Below are positions 36,076 through 44,964 of a DNA stretch of 64,000 nucleotides, one piece after another. Positions within the stretch are counted from its first letter, which is position 1; each line of letters begins with the position of its first letter. Source of the DNA: Achromobacter mucicolens (GTDB lineage Bacteria > Pseudomonadota > Gammaproteobacteria > Burkholderiales > Burkholderiaceae_B); assembly GCF_902859725.1 (NCBI RefSeq), contig NZ_CADIJP010000006.1, positions 62,001 through 126,000 on the forward strand, written 5' to 3'. Both the position numbers and the translations under genes were made by a program. The notes under the pieces were generated by a model. That model did no database searches and was not told where the DNA came from. It saw only the letters and a list, made by a program, of their open reading frames with translations.

Positions 36076-37026
36076 ATGACCTTGCAAACCCCGCTGACCC
36101 ACCTTCTGGGTATCCGATACCCCATCATTCAAGCCGGCATGAGCTGGGCGTCTTCCAACGCGGAACTGGCTGCCGCCGTGTCGGCCGCCGGCGGCCTGGG
36201 CGTGGTGGCATCCGGCCCGATGTACCCGGAGGCGTTGCAAGCTGCGCTGCGCAAGCTGCGCACCCTGACCGACGCGCCCTACGCGGTCAACATTCCGCTG
36301 TACAACAAGCGCGCGCGCGAACACCTGGACATCGCCATCGCCGAAGGCGCACCGGTCATCATTGCCTCGCAAGGCGGCCCGCGAGAGCATCTGGCCCGCG
36401 TGCACGATGCCGGGATGAAATGGCTGCAGGTCATTGCCAGCCCCATCCACGCCGAGAAAGCCCAAGCGGCTGGCGTGGATGGCGTGATCGCGGTGGGCCT
36501 GGAAGCGGGCGGGCACCCTGGCCCGGACGAGATCACCACACAGGTGCTGCTGCGTGCAACGGTGCAGCGCGTGGACCTGCCGGTCGTCGCCGCAGGCGGC
36601 ATCGCGGACGGCGCCGGAATCGCCGCGGCGCTGTGCCTGGGCGCGGCTGGCGCGCAACTGGGAACGCGCTTCCTGCTGACGCCCGAGGCGAGCGTACACG
36701 CCGATTACAAAGCGGCCGTGATGGCCGCCGGCATCAGCGACACCACCTTGGTCGGCCGCGGCCGCTCTCCGGTACGCATGCTGCGCAACGCTTTTGCCCA
36801 GCAGTACCTGGACGCCGAACGCACCAGCAGCGACGAAGCACTGGACGGCTTGTTCGCGCAAAGCACGTTGAAGCAGGCCGCGCTGGAAGGCAATATCGAC
36901 CTGGGCAAGGTCGAAGCCGGTCAAAGCGCGGGACTGATCGGCGACTTGGTGCCGGCCGCCGAGTTGATGCAGCGCCTGGTTCAAGAGACGCTGGTTGCGA
37001 TACGGCGGCTTAGCGCGCTGGGGTGA
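36076..37026 (+). CDS. Nitronate monooxygenase-family flavoprotein
   Basis: A 316-aa FMN-dependent TIM-barrel protein. Start at ATG 36076 (MTLQTPLTHLLGIRYPIIQAG). FMN-binding segments GLEAGGHPG and VVAAGGIADGAGIAAALCLGA are those of the 2-nitropropane dioxygenase/FabK family. It might oxidise nitronates or act as an enoyl reductase. A MarR-type palindrome upstream links it to the CoA-catabolic operons downstream. Confidence 0.85.
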   Translation: MTLQTPLTHLLGIRYPIIQAGMSWASSNAELAAAVSAAGGLGVVASGPMYPEALQAALRKLRTLTDAPYAVNIPLYNKRAREHLDIAIAEGAPVIIASQGGPREHLARVHDAGMKWLQVIASPIHAEKAQAAGVDGVIAVGLEAGGHPGPDEITTQVLLRATVQRVDLPVVAAGGIADGAGIAAALCLGAAGAQLGTRFLLTPEASVHADYKAAVMAAGISDTTLVGRGRSPVRMLRNAFAQQYLDAERTSSDEALDGLFAQSTLKQAALEGNIDLGKVEAGQSAGLIGDLVPAAELMQRLVQETLVAIRRLSALG

Positions 37027-37054
37027 AGCGCAAGTCCGCCGCCCCGCGCGCGCC

Positions 37055-38026
37055 CTATTTCTTCGTCAGGCCAGCACTGTCCACCAGCTTGCGCATCGCA
37101 AGCTGGTCTTTCTCCACGTATTGAGTGGCTTCCTGCGGCGTCAGGGTCCAGAGCTCCACACCCTGGGCGTCCATCAGCTTGCGATACTCCGGCGACTGGT
37201 TCACGGCCTGCACGGCCTTGTTCAATTTCTCAAGCACCGCTTGCGGCGTGCCCTTGGGCGCGGCCAGGCTGTACCACGACGCCGACTCGGCGCCGTTCAC
37301 CCCTGCTTCAGCCAAGGTAGGCACATCGGGAAACAGCGCCGAACGCTTGGGGTTGGCATACGCCAGGGCCTTCAGTTTTCCGCTGCGGATGAACTGCACG
37401 CTGGCCGCCAGGTTCAGGACCGCCATATCTACCTGCCCGCCCACCAGATCATTGATGGCCGGCGCGGCGCCGCTATAGGGAATGTGCATGATGTCGACCT
37501 TGGCCTGCTGACGGAACAGCTCGCCGCCCAGATGCGGAGAACTGCCGGGACCGGCCGACGCGTAGTTGATCTTGCCCGGTTCCTTGCGCGCCAGCGCGAT
37601 CAGCTCCGGCAAGGTGGACACCGGCAAGGACGAACGCACGACCAGCATATTGGGCTGGTTGGCCACGATGGTCACAAAGGCGAAATCCTTGATGCCGTCG
37701 TAAGCCGTCCGCTGCATCAAAGGCGTCACGACATGCGCGGCAGACGTCCCCAGCAGCAGGGTATAGCCATCCGGCTTGGCCCGCGCCACGAAATTTGCGC
37801 CGATCGCCGCCCCGCCCCCGGCCTTGTTCTCCACGATGACCGGCTTTCCCAACTGTTTTTCCAACTCGCGCGCCAGCGCGCGTCCCAGCACATCGGCCGG
37901 GCCGCCGGCGGCATAAGGATTGACCAGCGTGATCGGCTGGGCTGGGTAGGCGTCCGCCGCCAGGCTCGCACCGCTGCAAATCATGCTGACAGCCAGGCCG
38001 CACAGCAATCGCTTCAAGGTCTTCAT
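37055..38026 (-). CDS. Bug-family receptor in the MarR-linked operon
   Basis: A 323-aa periplasmic receptor. Signal peptide ~1-23 (LCGLAVSMICSGASLAA), then YPAQPITLVNPYAAGGPADVL and VDIMHIPYSGAAPAINDLVG. Last gene of the leftward operon crotonase-CoA transferase-Bug, 42 bp after the CoA-transferase. It likely delivers the substrate that the CoA enzymes degrade. Confidence 0.92.
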   Translation of the reverse strand: MKTLKRLLCGLAVSMICSGASLAADAYPAQPITLVNPYAAGGPADVLGRALARELEKQLGKPVIVENKAGGGAAIGANFVARAKPDGYTLLLGTSAAHVVTPLMQRTAYDGIKDFAFVTIVANQPNMLVVRSSLPVSTLPELIALARKEPGKINYASAGPGSSPHLGGELFRQQAKVDIMHIPYSGAAPAINDLVGGQVDMAVLNLAASVQFIRSGKLKALAYANPKRSALFPDVPTLAEAGVNGAESASWYSLAAPKGTPQAVLEKLNKAVQAVNQSPEYRKLMDAQGVELWTLTPQEATQYVEKDQLAMRKLVDSAGLTKK

Positions 38027-38067
38027 CGTTGTCTCCTGATCCTCATCGGGATGCTTTTTTTGTATTG

Positions 38068-39264
38068 CTAAATGGCGCCAAGCTGCCTTAACGCCGTGAT
38101 TTCCTCGGCCGACAGCCCCAGCCTTGCGCGCAATACCTCGTCGGTATGCTCGCCCAGCAATGGTGGACGTTCGACCTGCGGATCTTCATAGCCCTCGAAC
38201 TTGAAGGGCACCGGCACCGCGCCAAAGCGGCCGATGCGGGGATGGTCATAGCTCGAGACCATGCCGCGCGCGCGGACATGCTCGTTATTCAGGATTTCGC
38301 CGACATCCAGAATCGGCCCGGCCGGCACGCCTGCGGCATCGCAACGGCGGCAAAGCTCGTCGCGATCCAGCCGGGCCACGGCAGCCTGCAAACCGGCCAT
38401 GACTTCCTCCCGGCGGGCTACCCGCACGGCATTGCGCGCCAATTCGGCATCCGCGCCCCAATGAAGCAGATCCAGAAGGTCGCACAGCGGCTTCCAGTGT
38501 TGATCACTGCCGGTGATCTGCACCCATTTGCCATCGCGGCATTCAAATGCCGCCGACGGCACCCGGCCAGGATGTTCCGTGCCCATGCGCGGCGGCACCT
38601 CTCCCAAGGCGAAATAGCGCGCCGCCGCCAGCGACAACAGACCCACCTGCCCGTCCAGCATCGAGAAATCGATATGGCACCCGCGCCCGCTACGCTCGCG
38701 GCCGACAAGGGCGGACAAGATGCCAATCGCCGCCCACAGGCCCGAGGTCAGGTCGGCCACCGGCAATCCCGGCTTCACCGGTCCGCCATCGCGCTCGCCG
38801 GTCAGACTCATGATCCCGCCCATCGCCTGGAACACCGTGTCATAGCCCTTGCGCGGGGCGTACGGCCCGGTCATCCCAAAGCCGGTGCAAGAGAAATAGA
38901 TCAAGTCCGGGTTTCCCGGCGCGATGTGCGCCTTGTCCAGGCCATAACGCGCCAAGGTGCCCACCGGAAAATTCTCGACCACCACATCGGCATCCTGCGC
39001 CAACCGGCGTATCACCTCCTGGCCCTCGGGCTTGCGGAAATTGACGGTGATCGATTGCTTGCTGCGGTTGAAGGCCAGGTAATAGGCCGACTCGTCCCCG
39101 TCCTCGCCGTGCACCTTGGGTTCGAATCCGCGTGTCTCGTCGCCGCCATCGGGCTGCTCGACCTTGATCACCGTGGCGCCCAATTCGGCCAGGATCATCG
39201 ACGCAAAAGGGCAAGCCAGCACCCGCGACAAATCCAGGATGGTGATGCCATCAAGCGGCTTCAT
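38068..39264 (-). CDS. CaiB/BaiF (class III) CoA-transferase
   Basis: A 398-aa enzyme. Start ATG 39264 overlaps the crotonase stop by 4 bp. Opens with MKPLDGITILDLSRVLACPF and contains NPDLIYFSCTGFGMTGPYAP plus the catalytic Asp in PVADLTSGLWAAIG (~168). Moves CoA between acids. Two CoA-activating enzymes (this and the ligase at 41581) in one regulon suggest activation at two points of the pathway, or two substrates. Confidence 0.92.
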   Translation of the reverse strand: MKPLDGITILDLSRVLACPFASMILAELGATVIKVEQPDGGDETRGFEPKVHGEDGDESAYYLAFNRSKQSITVNFRKPEGQEVIRRLAQDADVVVENFPVGTLARYGLDKAHIAPGNPDLIYFSCTGFGMTGPYAPRKGYDTVFQAMGGIMSLTGERDGGPVKPGLPVADLTSGLWAAIGILSALVGRERSGRGCHIDFSMLDGQVGLLSLAAARYFALGEVPPRMGTEHPGRVPSAAFECRDGKWVQITGSDQHWKPLCDLLDLLHWGADAELARNAVRVARREEVMAGLQAAVARLDRDELCRRCDAAGVPAGPILDVGEILNNEHVRARGMVSSYDHPRIGRFGAVPVPFKFEGYEDPQVERPPLLGEHTDEVLRARLGLSAEEITALRQLGAI

Positions 39265-39995
39265 CGCGACGCCCCCTGACGAAAACCGCGCATGATGACG
39301 TTGGCATCGCGGCCCACCCCCAGCGCGTCTTCCAGCCCCAGGTCCGCACACCGATGGAACGCGCGCTTGGTCAGGCCCATGGCCGCCGCTTCCCACCCGG
39401 CAAGACGCTCGGCAAAGGCCAGCGCCTGCGGCATGACGTCGGCGGCAGGCACGGCCCGGTTGGCCAACCCCAACGCCACCGCCCGATGGCCTTCGATGGG
39501 CTCGGCCATGGCCACCAGCTCGAAGGCCTGCTTGCGGCCCAGCTGCCTTACCAGATTGGCCATCACCACGGCTGCCACGATGCCGTGACGCAGTTCGGGA
39601 TAGCCAAAGCGCGTGTCCTCGGCCATCACCACCATGTCGCACGCCAGCGCAAGTCCTGCGCCGCCGCCCAGCGCATTGCCATGCACGGCGGCAATGACAG
39701 GCTTGCACATGCGCGAGAAGACCAGATGCAGATCGGTGGTCAGGCTGGCGCGCGCCAGCACGGCCTCGGGATGCTCGGGCGTCAGCGCCGAGAACTCCGT
39801 CGTATCCGCGCCCGCGCAAAAGGACTTGCCATTGCCGGTCAACACGATGGCGCGCACCGCCGGATCCTGATCGGCTTCGCGCAGGGAGGCCAGCAACCCG
39901 GCGGTCAAGGCGGTGTTGAGCGCATTGTGCTTCTCCGGGCGATTCAGCCGAAGCAGACGCACCGCGCCTTGGTTCTCGACAATCAATTCAGCCAT
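39261..39995 (-). CDS. Enoyl-CoA hydratase/isomerase-family protein
   Basis: A 244-aa crotonase. Oxyanion-hole segments are VLTGNGKSFCAGADTTEF (~50-68) and AAVHGNALGGGAGLALA (~105-121). One catalytic Glu is present in RFGYPELRHG, while the second GAGG-type Glu position reads GIVAAVVMAN, so it may be an isomerase or lyase rather than a hydratase. First gene of its operon, 17 bp downstream of MarR-type site 2. Confidence 0.88.
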   Translation of the reverse strand: MAELIVENQGAVRLLRLNRPEKHNALNTALTAGLLASLREADQDPAVRAIVLTGNGKSFCAGADTTEFSALTPEHPEAVLARASLTTDLHLVFSRMCKPVIAAVHGNALGGGAGLALACDMVVMAEDTRFGYPELRHGIVAAVVMANLVRQLGRKQAFELVAMAEPIEGHRAVALGLANRAVPAADVMPQALAFAERLAGWEAAAMGLTKRAFHRCADLGLEDALGVGRDANVIMRGFRQGASR

Positions 39996-40012
39996 GGTTT
40001 TGCCTCTATTTA

Positions 40013-40027
40013 ATTGACTTAATCAAC
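40013..40027. promoter_or_regulatory. MarR-type operator 2 (upstream of the crotonase operon)
   Basis: ATTGACTTAATCAAC; its reverse complement GTTGATTAAGTCAAT matches site 1 at 13 of 15 positions. It sits between the MarR stop and the crotonase start codon. Confidence 0.65.
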
Positions 40028-40068
40028 TTTATGAATAAAAGAAAGCCTGTCTTGGACAGGCAATCGTC

Positions 40069-40596
40069 TCAGCGCGGCTGGACGCCGCGGCCGCGGCGGG
40101 CCGGCACTTCGGCCTTCAAGTCATTGAGCATGTCCAGCATGTGCGTCGTCATCTTTTCCAGGGCACGTTCCAGTACTTCGCGCTCGTCTTCGCTCAGCAC
40201 GGCCAGCATCTCCTCGTTACGCTCAACGGCAGCGGGAAACATCTCTTGATAGAGCTTTTTTCCAGCGCGCGTCAGGTCCAGGTTGACCCCGCGCGCATCC
40301 TGGGCATCCGCGCAGCGCTCGATCAGGCCGCGGTCGATCAGGTCGGACACCGTGCGGCTCGCCTGGCTTTTGTCGATGTTGGCTTCCCGAGCCAGTGCGT
40401 TCAAGGACATATTGGGCGCGGCGCCCAACAAGGCCAGGATCCGCCACTCACGCGGGCCCACGCCATAGCGGCTTTCGTTCAGGCCCGCCGCAATGCGGCT
40501 GGACACATAGGCCAGCCGGTTCAAGCGATAGGAAAACAGCTCCTTGAGCGCGGCGGGCGCGGTTCGGCCCGTGGAAAGCTTGTTTCGAGTTGCCAT
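40069..40596 (-). CDS. MarR-family regulator
   Basis: A 175-aa winged-helix repressor from ATG 40596. HTH in SLNALAREANIDKSQASRTV followed by SDLIDRGLIERCADAQDARG, the classic MarR wing. Embedded between two catabolic operons and the most likely owner of the three 15-bp palindromes. Ligand probably an acyl-CoA or aromatic acid, as for related MarR proteins (inference). Confidence 0.9.
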   Translation of the reverse strand: MATRNKLSTGRTAPAALKELFSYRLNRLAYVSSRIAAGLNESRYGVGPREWRILALLGAAPNMSLNALAREANIDKSQASRTVSDLIDRGLIERCADAQDARGVNLDLTRAGKKLYQEMFPAAVERNEEMLAVLSEDEREVLERALEKMTTHMLDMLNDLKAEVPARRGRGVQPR

Positions 40597-40648
40597 GGAG
40601 TTCTCTTGGAGCGGTTGCGGTGACGAGGGCATGATATACAAACGCCGC

Positions 40649-41584
40649 TCAAGCGCCCGCGCGGATCAGCGGATTAAAGCCGCTGTCGGCCACGCGGCTG
40701 TGCAGGTCGCGCCCCAGCACCGCGCGGCAGCGCTGTGACACGACAGCCAGCGCGTCCAGGTCCAGGCCCGTACGCACCCCCATGGATTCAAACAGATTGA
40801 CCAGGTCTTCGGTCGCCACATTGCCGGTATGGCCCCCGCCATACTTCACCTTTGCCGGATGCCCCCCCACGCCGCCCACGGCGCAATCGAACCAGCGTAC
40901 GCCGGCGTCCAGCGCCGCCACGTAATTCACCAGACCGGTTGCGCGGGTGTCATGAAAATGGGCCACCAGCGTGAGCTGCGGGAATTCGCGTTGCAGGGCG
41001 CCATACAACTGGCGCACGGTTTGCGGCGTGGCCATGCCGGTGGTGTCGCCCAGCGTGACGATGTTCACCCCCAGCGCGGCGTAACGCTCGGCGTCGCGCA
41101 GCACGCTATCCGCCGAAACCGCGCCTTCGAAGGGGCATCCGAACGCCACCGAGATCGTGCCGATCATGCGAAATCGGCCCCTGGCCAACGCGGCCATGCC
41201 GGCGATGTTGTCCCATTGATCCGCGCGGCTGCGCTTCAGGTTGCGCTCGGAATGCGACTCGCTGGCAGATACCAGCAAGCTGATCTCGTTGGCGCCCTGC
41301 CCCTGCTCCAGATCGGCCAGCGCCCGCTGCACCGCGCGCTCATTGGCGCAGGTCGCCTTGTACCAGACGCCGTCACGTCGCGGCAGCGCGGCCAGCATCT
41401 CGCTGGCATCCGCAAACTGCGGCACCACCTTCGGATTGGAATACGAGGTTGCCTCCACCCGCTCGAAGCCCAGCGCCGCAAACGCGTCGACCAATTCGGT
41501 CTTGACGCCGGTCGCAATGAAATCCGGCTCGTGCTGCAGGCCATCGCGGGCAAAACACTCGCACAGCACCACGTCGCGCGTCAT
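40649..41584 (-). CDS. HMG-CoA lyase-like protein lacking the catalytic cysteine
   Basis: A 311-aa DRE-TIM metalloenzyme. Expected residues R13-D14 (ARDGLQ), metal ligands H209/H211 (VAHFHDTRATG) and N255 (GNVATED) are present. At the mobile-loop position where true HMG-CoA lyases have GGCP, this protein has GGVGGHPA, with His242 in place of Cys. So it may cleave a related 3-hydroxy-acyl-CoA or have altered chemistry. Overlaps the acyl-CoA synthetase gene by 4 bp. Confidence 0.85.
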   Translation of the reverse strand: MTRDVVLCECFARDGLQHEPDFIATGVKTELVDAFAALGFERVEATSYSNPKVVPQFADASEMLAALPRRDGVWYKATCANERAVQRALADLEQGQGANEISLLVSASESHSERNLKRSRADQWDNIAGMAALARGRFRMIGTISVAFGCPFEGAVSADSVLRDAERYAALGVNIVTLGDTTGMATPQTVRQLYGALQREFPQLTLVAHFHDTRATGLVNYVAALDAGVRWFDCAVGGVGGHPAKVKYGGGHTGNVATEDLVNLFESMGVRTGLDLDALAVVSQRCRAVLGRDLHSRVADSGFNPLIRAGA

Positions 41585-43200
41585 GGCTTTTCTCCCAGAC
41601 CGAACAGACTGACCGCGTGGGCGCGCAACTTGTTCTTCTGCACCTTGGAGCTCCCGGTCATGCCGATGTTCTCAAAGGTATCGACGATTTCCAGATAGCG
41701 CGGCACCTTGAAATTGGCGCAACGGCTCTTGCACCAGGCGATGAGCTCGGCGGTCTCGGCCTGCTGGTCTTCACGTAGCAGTACAAAGGCGGCCGGCACT
41801 TCGCCCAGCCGCGCGTCGGGCACGCCCACCACCTGCGCCATGCGCACGGCGGGATGACCATGCAGGACCTCTTCAACCTCGGCGGGCGCCACGTTTTCGC
41901 CACCGACCCGGAACATGTCCTTCAAGCGGCCCACCATGCGCAAGCGGCCCTCGGCATCCATTTCTCCCAGGTCGCCGGTGCTAAGCCAACCATCCGCGCT
42001 CAGTGCGCGAGCGGTTGCCTCGGGCATCTTGTAATAGCCCTTCATCACGCTCCAGCCACGCGCCTGGATCTCGCCTTGCCCGCCAGGCGCCACCACCGCG
42101 CCGGTGGCCGGATCGACCAAACGGATTTCCATGCCGGGATGCGGCAGGGCCCAGCCCTGCGCGCGCAGCGAAAACGCATCGTCCCAGGCCGACATGACGA
42201 TATTGGGCGAGGCCTCCGATTGCCCATAGGCGTTGCACACCGAGGGCACGCCCATGACATCGCGGATCTTCTGCATCACCTCGGGACCCGCCGCGGCCCA
42301 GCCGCCTCGCAAATGGATCCGCTGCCGGTCGAAATCGGGGTGCCCCATCAGCATCAGGAAGATGGTGTCGTTGCCCGACGTCAGCGTGCAGCGCTCCTCG
42401 TCCAGCATGCGCAAGGCGTCGCCCACTTCAAATCGCGGCAAGGTCAGCAGGCAGCATCCCGTCACCAGACTCACCAGAATGGACAGCGTGGTGCCCGCCA
42501 CGTGGAAGTAAGGCCGGATACTGAAATAGCGATCTTCCGGCCGCACGCCCATGCGCTGCGCCACCGCCACGGCGTTGCCCAGCATATTGGCATGGCTGAG
42601 CATGACGCCCTTCGGAAAGGACGTCGTGCCCGACGTGTATTGAATCAGCAGCACATCGTCGCTGCTGACGGCGCGCACCGCGGCATCAAAGCCGGCGGCA
42701 TCCGCACGGGTTGCGCCTTCGATGAAGTCTGCCCAGGCGGTCGTGCCCGGCAGACTGCGATCACCCAGCACCACCACTTTCTCCAGCCTCGGCAGCGCCG
42801 CGCCTGGCAGGCGTTCAGCCAGGGCTGGCTCCACCGTTTGCAGCAGATCCAGGAAGTCGATGCCCAGAAACGTATCGGCCGTCAGCAACAGCTTGACGTC
42901 TGCCTGTTGCAGGCAGAACGCCAGTTCTTCCGTCTTGAACCGCGTATTGACCGGCACCGTCACCGCGCCTATCAGGGCGCACGCGTAAAACAGCTGCAGC
43001 CAGTCGCCGCCATTGCCGAGAAAGATGCCGACATGGTCGCCTCGGCGCACACCGGCCGCATACAGCGCCTGCGCGCGCAGCCGCGCCCCGGCGGCCAGTT
43101 CATCCCAGCTGAAACGTTCGCCCGGGGCGACAAAGGCCTCTTGCTGGCCTCGCGCCGCCACCGTCTGCGCCAATACGGCCGCCAGCGTCATCGTCTTCAT
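41581..43200 (-). CDS. Acyl-CoA synthetase (AMP-forming)
   Basis: A 539-aa ANL-superfamily ligase. ATG 43200 overlaps the enoyl-CoA hydratase stop by 4 bp. A-motifs: LIQYTSGTTSFPKGVMLSH (P-loop), NAYGQSEASP, GWLSTGDLGEMDAEG and the C-terminal SSKVQKNKLR with the catalytic Lys. Probably activates the transported acid. Specificity not predictable. Confidence 0.92.
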   Translation of the reverse strand: MKTMTLAAVLAQTVAARGQQEAFVAPGERFSWDELAAGARLRAQALYAAGVRRGDHVGIFLGNGGDWLQLFYACALIGAVTVPVNTRFKTEELAFCLQQADVKLLLTADTFLGIDFLDLLQTVEPALAERLPGAALPRLEKVVVLGDRSLPGTTAWADFIEGATRADAAGFDAAVRAVSSDDVLLIQYTSGTTSFPKGVMLSHANMLGNAVAVAQRMGVRPEDRYFSIRPYFHVAGTTLSILVSLVTGCCLLTLPRFEVGDALRMLDEERCTLTSGNDTIFLMLMGHPDFDRQRIHLRGGWAAAGPEVMQKIRDVMGVPSVCNAYGQSEASPNIVMSAWDDAFSLRAQGWALPHPGMEIRLVDPATGAVVAPGGQGEIQARGWSVMKGYYKMPEATARALSADGWLSTGDLGEMDAEGRLRMVGRLKDMFRVGGENVAPAEVEEVLHGHPAVRMAQVVGVPDARLGEVPAAFVLLREDQQAETAELIAWCKSRCANFKVPRYLEIVDTFENIGMTGSSKVQKNKLRAHAVSLFGLGEKP

Positions 43201-43958
43201 GCCTGCGGCTCCTTGCCAAAGCCGGCAATCGCACCTTGCCAATCCGTGCCGCGCAGGTTTTCCTCGATAGCCAGCAGTTCGATGGCCATCGCGCCTTCGC
43301 GCGTCGTGGCAAGCCCCTGGTCGATGCTGCGTTTGGTCAGCCGCATCGTCAGCGGCTGGGCCCGGGACATGGCAGCCGCCATCGCCAGCGCTTCCCGGTG
43401 CAGCGCATCGGGCGCATACACATGGTTGACCAGCCCGATCTCGCGCGCCTCGGCGGCGTCGAACCGGCGGCCGGTAAACAACAGCTCCTTGGCCTTGCGA
43501 GCGCCGGCAATACGCGGCAAACGCTGCGTCGCGCCCACCGTTCCCCAACCCACTTCTGGGTAGCAGAACACGGCCTCGCTGGAGGCCAACACAAAGTCGC
43601 AGGCGCCCGCGATCTCGCAACCCGAACCAAACGCCGGACCGTGGACTACCGCCACCACAGGCTGCGGCAGACGTTCAATGGCGGCATAGGCGGCAAAACC
43701 CTGAACGCGGCGCGCCGTCATCTCCTGGCTGTTCATGGTCTTGCGCTCCTTGAGGTCAGCGCCCGCGCAAAAGGCCGGACCGTTGCCCATGATCAGCGCC
43801 ACATGCACGCCGGGATCGGCAGCAATCGCCTCCATGACATGCACCAGCTCCGCGCACATCTGCGAGCTGAGCGCGTTACGACTCTCGGGCCGGTTCAACG
43901 TCACCGTGGCGACATGGTCCTGCACGTCAAACAGAATCGTGTGATAAGTCCGGGTCAT
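43197..43958 (-). CDS. Enoyl-CoA hydratase/isomerase-family protein
   Basis: A 253-aa crotonase, first gene of the operon crotonase-ligase-lyase. Oxyanion segments LIMGNGPAFCAGADLKE and AVVHGPAFGSGCEIAGA; catalytic Glu in FCYPEVGWGTVGATQRLPR. MarR-type operator 3 is 71 bp upstream. Confidence 0.9.
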   Translation of the reverse strand: MTRTYHTILFDVQDHVATVTLNRPESRNALSSQMCAELVHVMEAIAADPGVHVALIMGNGPAFCAGADLKERKTMNSQEMTARRVQGFAAYAAIERLPQPVVAVVHGPAFGSGCEIAGACDFVLASSEAVFCYPEVGWGTVGATQRLPRIAGARKAKELLFTGRRFDAAEAREIGLVNHVYAPDALHREALAMAAAMSRAQPLTMRLTKRSIDQGLATTREGAMAIELLAIEENLRGTDWQGAIAGFGKEPQA

Positions 43959-44028
43959 GCCTGCTCCTGATCGGTCGGTTGCTGTGACCGCAAGAAACCG
44001 CGGCCACGGAGCGACTATAGGCTTATTA

Positions 44029-44043
44029 GTTGATTTAATCCAC
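44029..44043. promoter_or_regulatory. MarR-type operator 3 (upstream of the ligase operon)
   Basis: GTTGATTTAATCCAC, a 7-1-7 palindrome with one defect, before the crotonase gene at 43958. Shares the consensus GTTGATTWAATCAAC with sites 1 and 2. Confidence 0.65.
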
Positions 44044-44362
44044 TATATTTTTGTGCGGCGGCGGTGTTGGGTTGGGCTGACAATGAGACGTCGATAGAGG
44101 GGACGGGTCGAGTCGAATCGTTCGCGGGGTCGGGCGGAGATCAAACATGGCTGAGCAGGGCCAAGGCACGCGAAAGCCGCTTGAACAGGCACGGCGGGCG
44201 TGGGAGGTCACTTCACGGTATCTGTCGAGATATGCCAGTGGGAGTCTGTCGGCTCGATGGCCATTACCCGCTCCGCGATTAGCGGCGTCGTCAGAGGCGC
44301 TTATATTCTGATGATTGCCTCGTTGACGACTCACACAACAGCCAAACAGCTGATTTAACTGG
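44044..44362. other. Intergenic chromosomal flank of the tRNA-Arg island
   Basis: About 320 bp without a supported gene. The right part (44304-44362) aligns base for base, without gaps but with many differences, to 49736-49794 on the other side of the island. Confidence 0.5.
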
Positions 44363-44420
44363 GCCATTCTGGCGCGGCAGGAGGGGCTCGAACCCCCGAC
44401 CCCGGGCTTAGAAGGCCCGT
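44363..44420. repeat. Left attachment repeat: tRNA-Arg 3' fragment
   Basis: 58 bp identical at 56 positions to 49795-49852. It includes the T-arm, acceptor 3' strand and anticodon region of tRNA-Arg(TCT), but the 5' part of the tRNA is missing, so this is an att remnant and not a tRNA gene. Marks the left edge of the island. Confidence 0.9.
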
Positions 44421-44640
44421 AGGAAACCAATCTAACGCCTTGATTTCACGCGCGTCTTTGTAATCTGCGTTAGAACAAATCCCTGTTATGGGCTACGCTT
44501 ATATGCAGCTTTGCAGCCATCAGTTCTAACGCTATATGTCCTACTTCACCCCCTTATCCGAGCGCCCCGGAGGCTGGCGGAACTGAGGGCGGTCAAGGCC
44601 CTTATGATGATCGGCACTCGGCCATCAAAACGGAGGGAGC
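44421..44640. other. Left end of the island, short repeats, no gene
   Basis: Contains TCTAACGC at 44431-44438, GCGTTAGAAC at 44467-44476 (inverted) and GTTCTAACGC at 44523-44532. The same decamer is at 49717-49726 next to the right end. Possible recombinase arm sites. Confidence 0.45.
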
Positions 44641-44925
44641 ATGGCGCTAGTTGTTTTGGAATACCTGAAGCTGTTTCTGTCTTGGCCAGTCGTGGTCGGA
44701 CTGATTGCGGTTCTATGCCTCTGCATGTTCAAGCAAGAGGTGAAAAGCCTGATGCTGCGACTCGCCTCGATAAAGCTAAAGACGTCGATCAGTTCTTCGA
44801 TGAAGCGTACGAGTCCTTCGAGCATGGCATTGCTCCAGGGTTTGTGGGCTCGTGGGCCAGGAAACGACGGTTACGGAAGCCCCGAGCAAGGGGCGCGCAA
44901 AAGCGCTGTTGAATTGCGTAGATGA
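44641..44925 (+). CDS. Small membrane protein, probably frameshifted
   Basis: ATG 44641 follows CGGAGGGAGC, a strong ribosome-binding site. Residues 1-46 form one membrane helix plus a basic segment (MALVVLEYLKLFLSWPVVVG ... LMLRLASIKL). After that the composition turns Ser/Arg/Gly-rich, while another frame reads LDKAKDVDQFFDEAYESFEH, which looks like the true continuation. A one-base indel near 44780 is likely. Function unknown. Confidence 0.5.
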   Translation: MALVVLEYLKLFLSWPVVVGLIAVLCLCMFKQEVKSLMLRLASIKLKTSISSSMKRTSPSSMALLQGLWARGPGNDGYGSPEQGARKSAVELRR

Positions 44926-44964
44926 ATCGCTCTAATTAGAATCCGGGCACTTGGAGGACGAGCG

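Noticed and set aside
44371-44420. A second tRNA-Arg gene
   Set aside because: Only the 3' half is present; the D-arm and 5' acceptor strand are absent. It is the left attachment repeat.
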